Assembly (NCBI RefSeq): GCF_040954645.1
Contig: NC_092803.1
Coordinates: 67,800,427 to 67,864,426 of the forward strand
Source of the DNA: Diabrotica undecimpunctata
Taxonomy: Eukaryota > Arthropoda > Insecta > Coleoptera > Chrysomelidae
Direction: 5' to 3'
DNA length: 64,000 nucleotides
The translations under genes were made by a program, and so were the position numbers. A model generated the notes under the pieces. It ran no database searches, was not told the origin of the DNA, and saw only the letters and a list, made by a program, of their open reading frames with translations. Below are positions 31,715-43,715 of this stretch, piece after piece; the first letter of the stretch is position 1, and the number at the start of each line of letters is the position of its first letter.

Positions 31715-33858
31715 CAGTAGACGCCCTCTTGACACCATGACGGTATCTGGCCATAGGTCGGATAATCAAAAAGTCGGTTACGCCGAAAATCTTTAAAACC
31801 ACCCTCAGAAAGACATTACATATGTAACTCTATTAACAAAATATATATTTTATACTCTATAAACAAAAAAGTAGTATGTACATACATATATGTAATTAAC
31901 AATATCACTCACATCACAAATTATGAAACTTGTATAAAATGTACATATATGTATATAAGTACATACATGTGTATATATGTACATATTTATGAATGTTAAA
32001 TGTACAAAAAAGTCTGTGATTTTCTTTTGTTTTTTGTGTCCCATTGTTTTCTTGAATGCGTAGTCACGCCACTTTTTAATGAACATTACATCTGCCGCTC
32101 TTGACATATTTTGTTGCTCAATGTACCTACAGTGAAGCCAGTTGTAGAGCATTTCTCGCATCAGTATGACTAACAGTATTGCTTTCTTCGTCTTTAACCT
32201 CTTCGTCTGCTTGATCTTCGTGCATAACAGCCTGTACGATTTCTTCATCTGTCAAATTGTCATTGGTCAAGTCATCATCAGCTCCAACAATTCATTCTTG
32301 ACAATCCTGCAGTTGAGTATCATTCAAGTCTGAGAGTTTTTGCAAGTCATTCATTAAAGATGCAGTATCATCTGGCTCTTCCAAAGGGGTTTCATCAGGA
32401 TTAGAACCATGTTAGACCATGCTTTTCTCCAAGATTTTACGAATGTTGAACTTTGTATATCATTAAAAGCTTTAGACACCATCAAAATAACGTCTTTAAT
32501 GTCTATGTCTTTCAAAGCATCGATTAGGCCTTTGTTATCTAACTCCGTTTTAGCCAAGATTTCTGAAATTAGTTTTTTCCTATAGCGCCTCTTAAGACAT
32601 TTGATCACTCCTTGATCCATTGGTTGGATGATACTTGTTACATTTGGTGGAAGAAAAATACATTTTATTCCAGGCTCCTTTTCACTCTGAATGTTTTCAG
32701 GATGTATTATCCAACACCAAAATAGCCTTGACTGGTAACTTTAAGCTTGTTAAATATTTTGCTACACTACGACAAAATTCATTGATAAACCGATCTTTAA
32801 ACACGTACGCGTCCATTCAGGCCGATCTTTGATTTTTATAGCATACTGGGAGTGAAGAAACGTTAATGTTTTTGAATGCTCGAGGTTTCTTAGCCTTTCC
32901 GATTACGAGCAGGGAAACCTTATGGGTTCCAGAGGCATTACAACAAACAGCAATAGTAGTTCTCTCTTTGTTTATTTTGAATCCAGCAGCTGATTTCTTA
33001 TTACTGGAAGCAAATATTTTTACAGGCAATCGCTTAAAGTTTAGTCCAGTTTCATCCATATTGTAGACTTGTTCGAACAGTAATTCTTCCTTTTTAATTA
33101 ATTCTTGTAATTTATTTTTCCATTCGTCTGCTGCAGTTGGATCAGCTGACAATTTTTCACCGCACACGCATAAAAAATGAACCCTGACTTTTTTCCAGCG
33201 TGCCAACCAGCCATCGCTCGCATAAAATTGTTCTCCATTATCAAACTTACCATGTAGTATATCAGCCTTTTTTTAAATCGGGCCACTTATAGGCGTATCT
33301 TTACGACGCACGCTCTTGCATAAACCATAACCATAATGCATCGTCTACACGTTCATTGATTGGTTTCTTTAAAGGACACCTAGTCAAGAGGACTTTATCA
33401 GACTCGATTTGAGTGCAATAATCTTGAATGGTTTTCTTGTTTCGGCGCCAGTCTTTTAGGGCTGTCACTCCTACACCGAATTCGTCACTAATCGATTTTA
33501 CAGAATGACCTTTTTCAAGCCGCTCTATAGCATTTAACTTGTCTTTCATTGACACTACAACACGTTTTCGTTTAATTCCACTCATTTCGAAAAGTTCACT
33601 ATGTACATAACAACAGTATGTACATATGTATAATTAAGTTTGTAACTTGCACTAAAACAAACTACGACGTTTAGACTCTAATACGGCAGCGAGAGATCGA
33701 CTAAACTCATCAGTGGCTAACGTACATGTGGGCGTACGGTACGGTGCGAAAGGAAATACATAAAATCTAATCTAAAAATTGTATCATCCAAAAGAAGTAG
33801 GGTCAGTCGATTAAGACGACGGTCGGTTAAAGGGAGCTCGGTTAAGAGATATCTACTG
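31715..33858. mobile_element. pogo (Tigger/Jerky-type) transposon
   Basis: CAGTAGACGCCCTCTTGACA at the left end and the complement of CAGTAGATATCTCTTAACCG at the right end, each flanked by TA (31713-31714; 33859-33860), fit pogo-group elements. Length 2144 bp. The gene is on the minus strand. Confidence 0.88.
31990..33585 (-). pseudogene. pogo/Jerky-type transposase relic
   Basis: From the ATG at 33585: KRKRVVVSMKDKLNAIERLE, GHSVKSISDEFGVGVTALKD and WRRNKK form the Psq/CENP-B helix-turn-helix, followed by RVDDALWLWFMQERA. The DDE_1 catalytic domain has EQVYNMDETGLNFKRLP (first Asp), ERTTIAVCCNASGTHKVSLL, a degraded LVLDN block near 32720 (second Asp) and NVTSIIQPMDQGVIKCLKRR near 32620 (third Asp). 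The C-terminal reading is EQQNMSRAADVMFIKKWRDY. At least four frameshifts; inactive. The product would have been about 550 residues, a normal length. Confidence 0.88.
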
Positions 33859-33952
33859 TAGTTACCTTTTATCGGAACAAACACATTGAGCGTCATAGAC
33901 GGGAGATGGTTCTTCATAATTGGTCCTCATGAGATACCCGACTCCCTTATGG

Positions 33953-33992
33953 CTTCACGTGCCACATTCTGCCTTCACGTGCCACATTCTGC
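33953..33992. repeat. 20-bp perfect tandem duplication
   Basis: CTTCACGTGCCACATTCTGC occurs twice in direct succession. Confidence 0.9.
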
Positions 33993-34409
33993 ACTACTGC
34001 AATAGTCTACGGGCTAAACTAAGTAAGAGTAGCCAAAATGCCAAAAAGATATGGCAAAATAATCTAGTGATTTGCGGTATAAGCAATCTCCCATCCATCC
34101 TACGGCTCGTCAGCCTAATTCGAGCCCTGACCTCCCTCACTAAACCTGTCCATTAATTACGTAGACATTCTCCTCCACGATCTTGTATTCTTGTCCGCAA
34201 GTCTACATTGTTCTTTCAACAGTTTTTTGGAAGCCTGTTTTCTTCCATCCTAAATGCATGGCCTGTTCATTGCAGACACTGTAGGCGAACATACGGTGGT
34301 TTTTTATATATATCATAATTGTAGCAGGTTGAATTTCTTGATTATTTTTTCTTTCAGTACCTTTCTTTATAGACTGGCTCCCAAGCCGGATATTTGTCGG
34401 GTAAAAGTG

Positions 34410-35095
34410 AACCTTTTTATAGAGGACATGGAAACAAAAGCAATACAAACAGCAGAGCATGTTGATGACACTTGTATAATCTAGACACAAGGGGAAGAAA
34501 ACAGTCGTGGAACACATAAACAGTATACACCCATACTGACATACATTTACACGCAGATCCACACCGTCATGTCCATCATCCTGTACAAATAAATTTGGTA
34601 AGCAAAACTCTAAATAAAAGATCCGAAAAACTGGCAGATGAGAACCATGAGAACGAGGAAATGCACACAGTCAAAACCGATTTAAGAAAAAATGGCTACT
34701 CTATTGAAAAAGAACAGAAATTCCGAAACAACATCAGAGATCCGATAGAAGAAGAAAAACCAATTGGAAAAAGTGTCCTGTCCTATATAAAGGGCACGAC
34801 AGATAAAACCAGCAGAGTTTTAAGGAAACACAAAATAGAGACTATATTTAACACCGATAGGAAAATTTCAACTATATTACCATCCACAAAAACAAGAATT
34901 GCATTGGAAAATCAAGAAGTATACAAAATCCCTTATGAGGACTGAGACAAATTGAACATCAAACTCACCAATTGAAGAATACATGTTAGACGAGAAGAAC
35001 ATAGAAATGTCATCTAACGAAAAGAGAAGACCTCATACCTAGCACATGTCAATAACACAGGGCACAAAATACTATTCTTGGTCCGTTACTACTTG
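34410..35095 (+). pseudogene. Penelope-like element relic (third family)
   Basis: NLFIEDMETKAIQTAEHVDD and TCII carry a Penelope RT palm remnant (usual NLFME-x-ME...YVDDT-x-I), then fragments of the thumb. From 34595: NKRSEKLADENHENEEMHTV, SYIKGTTDKTSRVLRKHKIE and NQEVYKIPYED, the linker and the GIY-YIG start (VYKIPC). The endonuclease then degrades but still shows RIHVRREEHRN and HVNNTGHKI. It differs from the other two PLE families here and is closer to the classic insect Penelope type. Many stops; dead. Confidence 0.65.
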
Positions 35096-36415
35096 GTGCT
35101 TTCATCTGTATCTATTCTAAAATATTAAAATTACGAAATACTAAAATAACTTAAGGGTTTGTTTCCCTTATCTTACAGTACATCATGCTGGTTTTTATAG
35201 CAGTTTTTTAGAATTTTCTTTTTAGTTTCATTAGAATTATGCTCTTAAATTCGCAGGCTTCAATAGCCTCCGTTCATTTGATCTCTAGGCCCTAATTATA
35301 TTGCATGCGTATCCATTTATTAGCCCATTAATTTGTAATACCGATTTAGGTACTTAAAACTATTACTTTTTACAATCTTTGCTATACAACCTTATCATCT
35401 TATTTGTAGTAGTAACTCCATATTTAATTTAACCTTCCGCCCTATTGCTTAATTTTTACCCATAACTTTTAAACCTTTTTCTTTATGTGCTTGTTTCCTC
35501 TGTTCCAGTTTTCTTCTACATTTCTTTCAGTAGTTCCTAATAACACTATATTATCAACATATAGTAAGCACCAGGGAATGTTACATTGTAAGAGAATAAA
35601 TAAGGAGTAAGCATTAAACCCTGATGCAAGATAGTCTCTGACATAAATATGTCCTAACAGTATTTGTTACTTTGTTATATACATGGTGGTCCTTAAGTAA
35701 TTGTACAAAAAGAAATTGTAGATTCTAAACTTTAAAATATTACGATTTAAGCCAAATTGCTTTAATAAAATGTTGATATTAAGAAAGATACAGGGTGTTA
35801 AAGTGGAAATTTAAAATTCTATTTTTCGCTATAACTTTCATGTTTGTGAACGTTAATGTATAAAAATGGACAACTGGGTACTAGTGAATATTAGGAATTA
35901 TAATTTGATGCATACTTTCATGTAGCTAATAGAGGGCGCTACATATGCCACATATGTGTCATACATTTCCACTTAACTTTTTTCCTCTTGAAGTTACCGG
36001 TATTTGTGATAAAAAATATTAAAGACACATTATTTTAACAAAAAAAAAGTATACTTGTTAATAACTTCAAAACTCAACAGTTTTCGAGATAATCGCATTT
36101 TACAACTCAACTACATCATTCTGATTTAACGCAATTACTCCAGTCAACTAAGGAAAATTGGAGAAAATCATTAATACTTCTGAGTTTTGGTATAAAATAC
36201 CTTTATACCAAGTTAATAATTATTAAATACATCATACGAAATATTAAATAAAATAAATATATCAGTAGGATAATTAATAATAGGATTTGACATAATAACA
36301 GAATAATTGGATTTAACATCAAACATTTTACGTTTTGTATTAAATTAAAGTCATAATCAAAACTTTTTTTTTACAAACCAAATTAAGAAATTGGTTTGTA
36401 ACTAATAACTAAATA
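35096..36415. other. AT-rich; likely arm of mariner-like elements
   Basis: No coding sequence. A stretch from about 35685 (TGGTGGTCCTTAAGTAATTG) and AGGGCGCTACATATGCC near 35930 look like the non-coding end of an insect DNA transposon, probably linked to the transposase relics at 36420-37335. Confidence 0.35.
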
Positions 36416-36419
36416 ACAT

Positions 36420-36885
36420 TAAAGTTTTTGTCACAGAAAGTGTTCGATATGTCTACCGTTTTCTTTAATTCATTTGTCAGTACATTCCATAAAAGATCGT
36501 TTCATATTAAATAGCATCATTGGTTCTAAAGGAACTGCTGCAGTATTTATTATAAGTATTACAAGTACAATAATAAGTATTCTTTTGAGATTTTTATGAA
36601 TTAAATAATTATATTAATATCTTACCATATGACCAAAGAATATGACTACCACGTACAATCCAACGTTCAGGAAGGTTGTATTTAAGTATGTTCTCACTGC
36701 CCTCTCTCCATAATGTGGTGGTGTACTATCTTGTATAAACCACATATTTCGCCTTAAGTTTGAGGACAATTCTTCCAATAAATCAATAAAATCATTTTAT
36801 AAAACACATAAATAAATCTCACCATTCAAATTACAAGGTAATTCGTATGACCGAATGTCGAGGAAATTGCCCATCATTCTTTAAC
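36420..36885 (-). pseudogene. Mariner-like transposase relic A
   Basis: The minus-strand reading YELPCNLNGEIYL, LEELSSNLRRNMWFIQDSTP and PHYGERAVRTYLNTTFLNVG corresponds to the second catalytic block (usual QHDGAPAH) of insect mariner-like transposases. MKRSFMECTDK and KENGRHIEHFL at the low-coordinate end resemble the usual C-terminus. Frameshifted and truncated. Confidence 0.6.
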
Positions 36886-37335
36886 AATTCGTTATTTCAA
36901 AATGTCAATATTGTCGTGTGCTCTAGCGTAAACTTTAGATTTCAAGTATCCCCACAGAAAAAAATACAATGGTGTGCGATCCGATGACCGAACTGGCCAT
37001 TCTATCGTACCTCGTCGTCCAATCCATCTACCACGATATTCCTCATCTAGGTAACGTCTTACTGCACCATAATGGTGTGCAGGAACACCATCTTGTTGAA
37101 ACGTTATTTCCAAGTTGCCGAATTCATTTGGATTATCCTCCAGAATTTCAAGTATTAACGGTTCAATTGCATTTTGTAACATCTCCAGATACATACACCG
37201 ATTAAGTTAGTATTGAGAAAAACAGGTCCAACTATGTGGTTTCCCAAAATACCTGCCCAAACATTAATTTTTTTTTGGAAATTGAGTATGTGTTTCACGA
37301 AAGACGTGAGGATTTGTGGCTCTCCAATACCTCAC
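36886..37335 (-). pseudogene. Mariner-like transposase relic B
   Basis: The reading VRYWRATNPHVFRETHTQF, KINVWAGILGNHIVGPVF, then MYLEMLQNAIEPLILEILED, FQQDGVPAHHYGAVRRYLDE (second catalytic Asp) and RWIGRRGTIEWPVRSSDRTP-L-YFFLWGYLKS gives the central and third catalytic blocks of a mariner-like transposase; the usual SPDLTPLD reads SSDRTPLY here, so the last acidic residue is lost. It abuts relic A, which covers some of the same protein region, so two copies are juxtaposed. Confidence 0.75.
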
Positions 37336-37689
37336 ATTGTGTGAGTTAACATTTTATAAAGTTTTTCAAAATTATATTGCAAAATTTAAGAGAAACATTT
37401 ATTAGATAGGAAAATTTTTATAATAGTTTTTTGAAATATGTTTAGCAGCATAAATTTATTAACAAAACTAATTTTATTTGGCGAGTTAATATAATTTTTT
37501 TTTCTAGTTCCACTTTGTAAGATATTTTGTATTTTTTAGCAACTCTTGAAAATGATTGTAAACACATTATTGAAAGTTTGAGATAAAAAATAGTTACCTA
37601 ATAGCCCCTTTTATTGTATCCAACCCATCCAAAACATATTTATATATTTTTTCCAAACGAGTCACAAGTACTTCTTTTTTCTTATACTC

Positions 37690-37755
<66 letters not shown>
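37690..37755. repeat. AT microsatellite
   Basis: A pure TA run of ~66 bp. Confidence 0.95.
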
Positions 37756-37758
<3 letters not shown>

Positions 37759-38149
37759 TTATACATACGTATATAATATAAACCTATAATTATTTTAATA
37801 AAACAACACCTTTGCACTTCGCACAATAAATAGTTTTTAAGTTAAGTATTACTTACAGTTAGAAATTATATGCCATAATTGTCAAATAAATTATTTTGTG
37901 TAAGAAGTAGCATTGTTTTTGATTCTCGTATTAGGTAGGTGTTATATTTGTTACGTTATATGATATTTTATATAATAATAAATTCGTGTTAGATGAATTT
38001 AAGCTGATCAATTGAAAATAGTGAGTATCAATATATTTCCAAATAAAAAGTTGTTATTTTAGCAAAAATATACTTGACAATTAACATTACATCAATGAGA
38101 ATTTGCATAGCTATAGAAGCAAGCAGTACTGATAATAAAAAAATGTATA

Positions 38150-38963
38150 TAAGTTTAAGACAGAAGCAATTGAACAATCTCAGTTATTATTTGAATTAAT
38201 CCAGAAATTGAGTGATATAAATATTCCTAAATTTGAAAAGAAGAACTATAAAAAATATAGATAATTTTGTACTGCTAAATTTTAATATTGAAAAAAAAAA
38301 CGTTTCAATAACTTCATGGTTCAAGACCTTCGTTGATGAATACAAGATTATAATTCTACGTTTGTTCTTTAATAGAATAGTAAAGGGATGGTTTGAACTA
38401 AAAGTAATAATATTAAGCTTAGATAATAGTTTTAAGGTATGTAAAATTAATATTTTAGATAATTTTTTTTTAAACAGGTTGGAATAATAATAGAAAAGCT
38501 TATGGTTTTAGATATATAAGTGGTCTATAAGTCTTGTTACATTTCGTAAAGAAAATTTATTATTAAATGTGAAAAATGACTTTACTATTGATATATTGAT
38601 TTAATTGTAACAGATATGCCAATTTATACACAATATAACATTAATAGTGCTGACGTTACAACAATGGAAAAACTGATAGGTGAATTACGAAAACTGGAAA
38701 GCTTAGTTATAAAAAAGAAAAATAAATCACAGATAAAACCAGCTCTTGACCAAATACCTATCAAATCAAATACTTTGACATTAGAAGAAAAGAAACCTTG
38801 TCAATATTGTGATAAAAAAGGATTCCCTGAACGGTTTCATCTAGAAGTAATATGCCGTTTAAATCAAAAAGTTATATTGCTATACAGGAAACATCAACTT
38901 AAAACGATAAATGGCAGAATACATTTTGAGAGGAAAATTAATTGCCAAAATAAAAATTATTAA
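38150..38963 (+). pseudogene. Gag-like relic with zinc-knuckle remnant
   Basis: The plus-strand frames read FELIQKLSDINIPKFEKKNY, ITSWFKTFVDEYKI and FFNRIVKGWFELKVI, resembling the capsid region of LTR-retrotransposon Gag, then from 38616 ADVTTMEKLIGELRKLESLV and PCQYCDKKGFPERFHLEVIC. The last has C-x2-C...H-x4-C, a zinc-knuckle-like spacing. Family not assigned. It is interrupted by stops and ends where an RTE LINE begins on the other strand. Confidence 0.45.
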
Positions 38964-39029
38964 AATTGAGAAAGATATTAATCTTTTTGTAGTTCTTCTT
39001 CTTCTTCCTACTTTATAAATAGGCAAAAT

Positions 39030-40350
39030 GCCTGTTTTACTTCGGTTTTTAGCCTCAATTGACGTTGTCTGACCATCTTTTCCTCGGTCGTCCCAATGAT
39101 CTTCTTCCATTTGGCGATTTATCTCTTGCTATTCGTACTATTCTATTTTCTGTCATTCTTTCGATGTGTTGATTACATTCCACTTTTCTTCTTTTGGTCC
39201 ATGCGTTTATTTCCTCTATACCACATTTCGCTCGGATTTCCTCACATCTTACTCTGTCTCTTAGAGTTTGGTTTGTTATTTTTCGTAAGACTTTCATTTC
39301 TGTTGTTTCCAGTAGTCTTTGTGTTTTCACCGTATCTGCTCTTGTTTCCGCTGTGTACGTCATTATCGGTCTTATTGTTGATTTATAAATCCTGGTTTTC
39401 GTTTCCGCTGTGAGGTATTTGTTTCTCCAGATTATGTTGTTGAGACATTCTGCTGCTCTGTTTGCCATGTTCACTTGTTTTTGTACTTCTTCTTCCACTT
39501 TTCCGTAGCTTGAAAGTTTTATTCCCAAGTATTCAGTTTCCATCACTTGTTCTATTATTTTGATATTTACGACTAGTTTACATCGTCTCGGTTCCGATGA
39601 TATTACTATCGCTTTAGTTTTTTTTGTTGAGATCTCCATGTTGTATATGAGCGCCGTATCTTCGAATTCTTTAATTATTCTTTGTAGGTCATCTTCATTT
39701 TCGGCTGTTATTATGGCGTCATCGGCGTAGCATATTATCCTTATTTCCTTTTCTTCCATTCTATATCCTCTTCTTTTTTTAACTTACTTTATGATTTCAT
39801 CCATTATCAAATTAAATATTAATGGTCTCAGCGAATCTCCTTGTCTAATTCCTGTTTCATATTTGATAGGTTGCGATAGTTTTTCTTTACCTCTTACCAT
39901 AGCTATGATATCTTTATATATATTCTCAATGGTTTTTACTAAATACAGTGATATTCCCTTTTCATATAATAAATGTATCGAGTCCCGAATTCTCACTCTA
40001 TCAAACGCTTTCTTCAAATCTATCAGACACATATATGCTGGTTTGTTATTCCAGCGACTTTTCTTTTATTTGTCTTATTACAAAAACTGCATCCGTGCAT
40101 GATCTTCCTGTCCAAAATCCTTGCTGTTCCTCTTGCAGAGATATTCGTTCGTTTATTTTTGTCGCTATTATTCTTGTTGTCAATTTGAGTGCTGTATTTA
40201 ATAGATTTATTGCTCGATAATTATTGGGGTCTTTCTTATCTCATTTTTTGAAGAACATCACCATGACCGCTCTCCTCCATTCATCTGGTATTCTGTTCGT
40301 GGTGATTATTTTATTAATAAGAAGTTGCAGTTGTTGTACAAGGTGATCAA
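39030..40350 (-). pseudogene. RTE-type LINE RT relic
   Basis: From high to low coordinates on the minus strand: NRIPDEWRRAVMVMFFKK, NNYRAINLLNTALKLTTRII, EEQQGFWTGRSCTDAVFVIR, MCLIDLKKAFDRVRIRDSIH (first catalytic Asp), YETGIRQGDSLRPLIFNLIM, then 39759-39055 with IICYADDAIITAENEDDLQR (YADD catalytic pair), YLGIKLSSYGKVEEE, KSTIRPIMTYTAE, TTEMKVLRKITNQTLRDRVR, CGIEEINAWTKRRKV and RRSLGRPRKRW. Nearly the whole RT and C-terminal domain are present, with two or three frame changes. The endonuclease is missing. It lies between the gag-like relic and more AT-rich DNA at 40360 that may be the other half of its target. Confidence 0.88.
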
Positions 40351-41539
40351 GGTGGGTACTTTTTGTAGTTAATATTTCGAGTATAATATTCTACTTGCAT
40401 TAGATTCTATTTTGAATTTTCAAATGAAACAAGATTTTTATCAAGAAGTATATCAAAGATTGAATGCAAATACTGAAGAAAATATTGAAAAAGTTAATAA
40501 TAATATTAATATTACAGAAAACTCAATAAACTCAATAAAACACAAAATAAAAATAGGGAAATTCCCACACAGCTTTTAGAAGCAAAATTAGAACATTTAT
40601 TGCCAGATCAGGGAAATGATGTCCCTTCAGGTGCCCCCAAATTAACACCTAAATTATCGCTGACAGGTTTGAGTGTGAGATCTGGATTATGCAATCTACA
40701 TAAAATAATTTATAAAATTTCATATTTCATGAGGTGACTTCCTATATTAGTAGTCAGTTGAACTTTCGGTCAATGTTCAGTTTACCACAGAATTTTGAAA
40801 TGTGCTGATCACCATGATTGTGACTGCTTTTCCAAGTTGCCATATGTTAGATGCCACTTTAAATTTCTGTTAAGACCATGAGCCATTCTCTCTCCATCTA
40901 TCACCCACAATGTAGCTTTTAACATTTTGAAAACATTTTTAAACTGCAAATTTGACGATCAATCTTTTCCATCTCAATTGCTCTTCCATGTTCTGCAAAC
41001 CATTGATTTGGAACAGTAGTGGAGAGACGGTCGCTAAGAGACATCTACCTTAGGTCATGATCTTGACTCTCTGTTGTTCTTCGGTGCCGACTTGTGCGCC
41101 ACAATCTTCGTTTTGAGTCTTGTTGGCGCCAAGCTCGATGACATATTAACAGAGTATTCAAACTTCTGTGAACTCTATTCGTCATTTACCGAAAAGAAAG
41201 TCCGGCTTCCCTTCGGCCATCTATTCGTCTACTATCAAATTTGCTCAGTTGATGGAAATTAGCGCATTTTCGTACTCTATACTTTAAACAACTTAAAAAA
41301 ACCAAGAAATTAAGAAGATATACTTAAATAACATCATTGTAGCTTTCCTTGATGATGCCTATGAAAATATATTTTTTTTATTTAAAATTAACATGTCTCG
41401 ACAGCTTATGGTCATTGACACGGGTACAGTTTACAACATTATACATAGATATAGTAAAAAGAGTCTATTTTGTCTAGCAGCTATTTAGCCAATTATTTCC
41501 TTTCTTCGAATTTAATTTGAGTCAGCTGTTATCTTATTA
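40351..41539. other. No clear gene
   Basis: The plus-strand reading near 40420-40600 (FYQEVYQRLNANTEENIEKV followed by an N/I-rich run) may be the continuation of the gag-like relic beyond the LINE insertion. The rest is unrecognised. Confidence 0.35.
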
Positions 41540-41618
41540 TATATGTATATATTATATATAGATATATATTATATTATATATTATATAATATATATATATT
41601 ATATATATATATATATAA

Positions 41619-41649
<31 letters not shown>

Positions 41650-41683
41650 ATATATATATATATATCTATATATATATATATAT

Positions 41684-41751
<68 letters not shown>
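41540..41751. repeat. AT microsatellite, left half, target of the LTR element
   Basis: A complex TA repeat with ATATATAG and TGTATA variants runs up to the left LTR. The run resumes after the right LTR at 48457, so the LTR element split one microsatellite. Confidence 0.9.
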
Positions 41752-41755
<4 letters not shown>

Positions 41756-43227
41756 ATGATGTGTTTTTTTATTTGAATGATGAGCAATGAGTATTTTTAA
41801 TAATATAATATATATAGGGTTTTTATCGCGGTTCTCAAAGAATTAGCTTGTAAGTACTTTTTTAAATTATCTTTATTATAACTATTATGAAACACACATA
41901 TATATCTAACCTAGCCAATGTAAATTTAAAATAAACTATCTTTGAATTGATGTTCTTATAAAACTAATTAAATTCTATAGACAATGTTAAATTTAAACAA
42001 ACTATCTTCAAAATTGAAATTGTTATAACACTAACTAAATTATATTAACAAAATTTTGTACCTTTCTTTCACTGAATGCCTAAATGAACTGTTTTCCACT
42101 ATATATATTCTAATCACCACTGAATGTCTTCGTACTTCGGTTATCCTTGTTTTTGTGAAATTACTTTTTCCAATTATCAGCTTCTACCAATTCAAGATAT
42201 AGTTTTCTTCACCAGCATTTATACACCACCAGCAAACACCATTTATATTTATTCTTCTTTTCAATATACCAATATCCAATTATTATAAGTTGATTTATAC
42301 TAATCTCCAATCATAATATAATTTTAATTCCTTCCAATGTCCATCCAATATTCTTCTAATATACTTTTATAATCTTCAATAATTATTTGTGTATAATTAT
42401 AAATGTGCATTAAATATAGGCATAATTTTTAATCTTCATTTAACTCACTATATTAAACAATTGGACTATCTCCAACTAACTTTCATATTTCTTATTAAAC
42501 TGCTTGACTGACTTACTAAAACTGTGAACAATTGACTTCACTAACTAATCTACTAACTTTCATAATAAACTGCTTGACTTCTGACTAAAAACTTCCTGAC
42601 TGCTTGACTTCAGACTAAAAACTGCCAAAACTGCCATCTTGAATCCAAATCACGGGTATTTATATCCTTTTGGATATTCCAGAACCATCTGGTAAGAGAT
42701 CATGTTCCAATTTGTTCCATTACTTTCATATAGATGTTCTCGAAAAAAATATCTGTTCGATCCACCGCCATAATCATTATTTCGAGAATGTTCGACTGTA
42801 AACAATGGTCACACTCTGCACTCTGGAGAATTCGTTAATGTTCCATTGATAATTTTGTTGACATTTAGGCTTTTCAGATCAGAATAAACATTCAAATTAG
42901 TAACTAACACTCTAATTTAATAAAATACACATTTCAAACAATATAACCCCACTTATATTCCTAAAAATTTCTATCTGTCAATCACTTCGAGAGTATTTTT
43001 GGTTGCCTAGTCACATGGCTCACTTAAATGTATCTACCACATTATAATTACTAAAATACAACTTTTTACACTTATTATATGCTAATTTATTAAAATGCCC
43101 TCACATAAATATATTTTTATTAAATTCTCTAGTATATAACTTCTTAAAATAATCAAATACTTTTTTATATCTAATATTATGTAGTATATAACTTATAAAT
43201 TATTTTCTATAAACCCTAATTGTCACA
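41752..43227 (-). repeat. 3' LTR of the Ty3-type element
   Basis: Starts TGTTATGATG and ends GTCACA in plus orientation. It is the downstream LTR, since the coding strand is minus. It is nearly the same as the copy at 46982, with differences near 41772, 41944, 42598 and 42681. Confidence 0.93.
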
Positions 43228-43715
43228 ATACCCCAAAAATAATATTTAAAATAAATAATTTACTTATTATTTTTTTAAATATTAATTTTCTCATACCTTA
43301 TTAAATTTAATAAATCAAATTTTTTTTTTTTTTTTTTATTATTTAAAATGTGTTAAATACATCCCTGTTCGCTGTCTATGTCAAAGCAGAGAACAACGGA
43401 TCACAGTTCGGCTATTCTATGGTCAAACTGTCATGTCAAATAGAGAGAATAAAATATAACCTTAATTAAAATATAATGGATATTGTGTTCTGTTTATTTA
43501 TAAACAAAATCTAGGAATTATTTCCATTCAAAATAACTTTCATCAATATAAATTGGTAAGTTTTTCCACTTTATTATATTAGAAAGACCTTTACACAATC
43601 AATTCTGTATCTAACCCCAAAATTATGATTTTTAGGGCACAAACAATTTCCATATGTATAAAATTCAACAAGTATGATGTCAAATTGATTCAAAATAATG
43701 AAATCTACCATCTAT
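43228..43715. other. Non-coding interior of the Ty3-type element
   Basis: This lies between the pol stop and the 3' LTR. On the minus strand a GGGGTAT word abuts the LTR and may be what is left of a polypurine tract, and a 19-bp A-run (plus-strand T-run near 43320) follows. RNase H and integrase would normally be here but no trace is readable. Confidence 0.6.

Noticed and set aside
41599..41787. Open frames of Tyr-Ile repeats (also at 16859-17161 and 52617-52805)
   Set aside because: They are translations of AT microsatellites.
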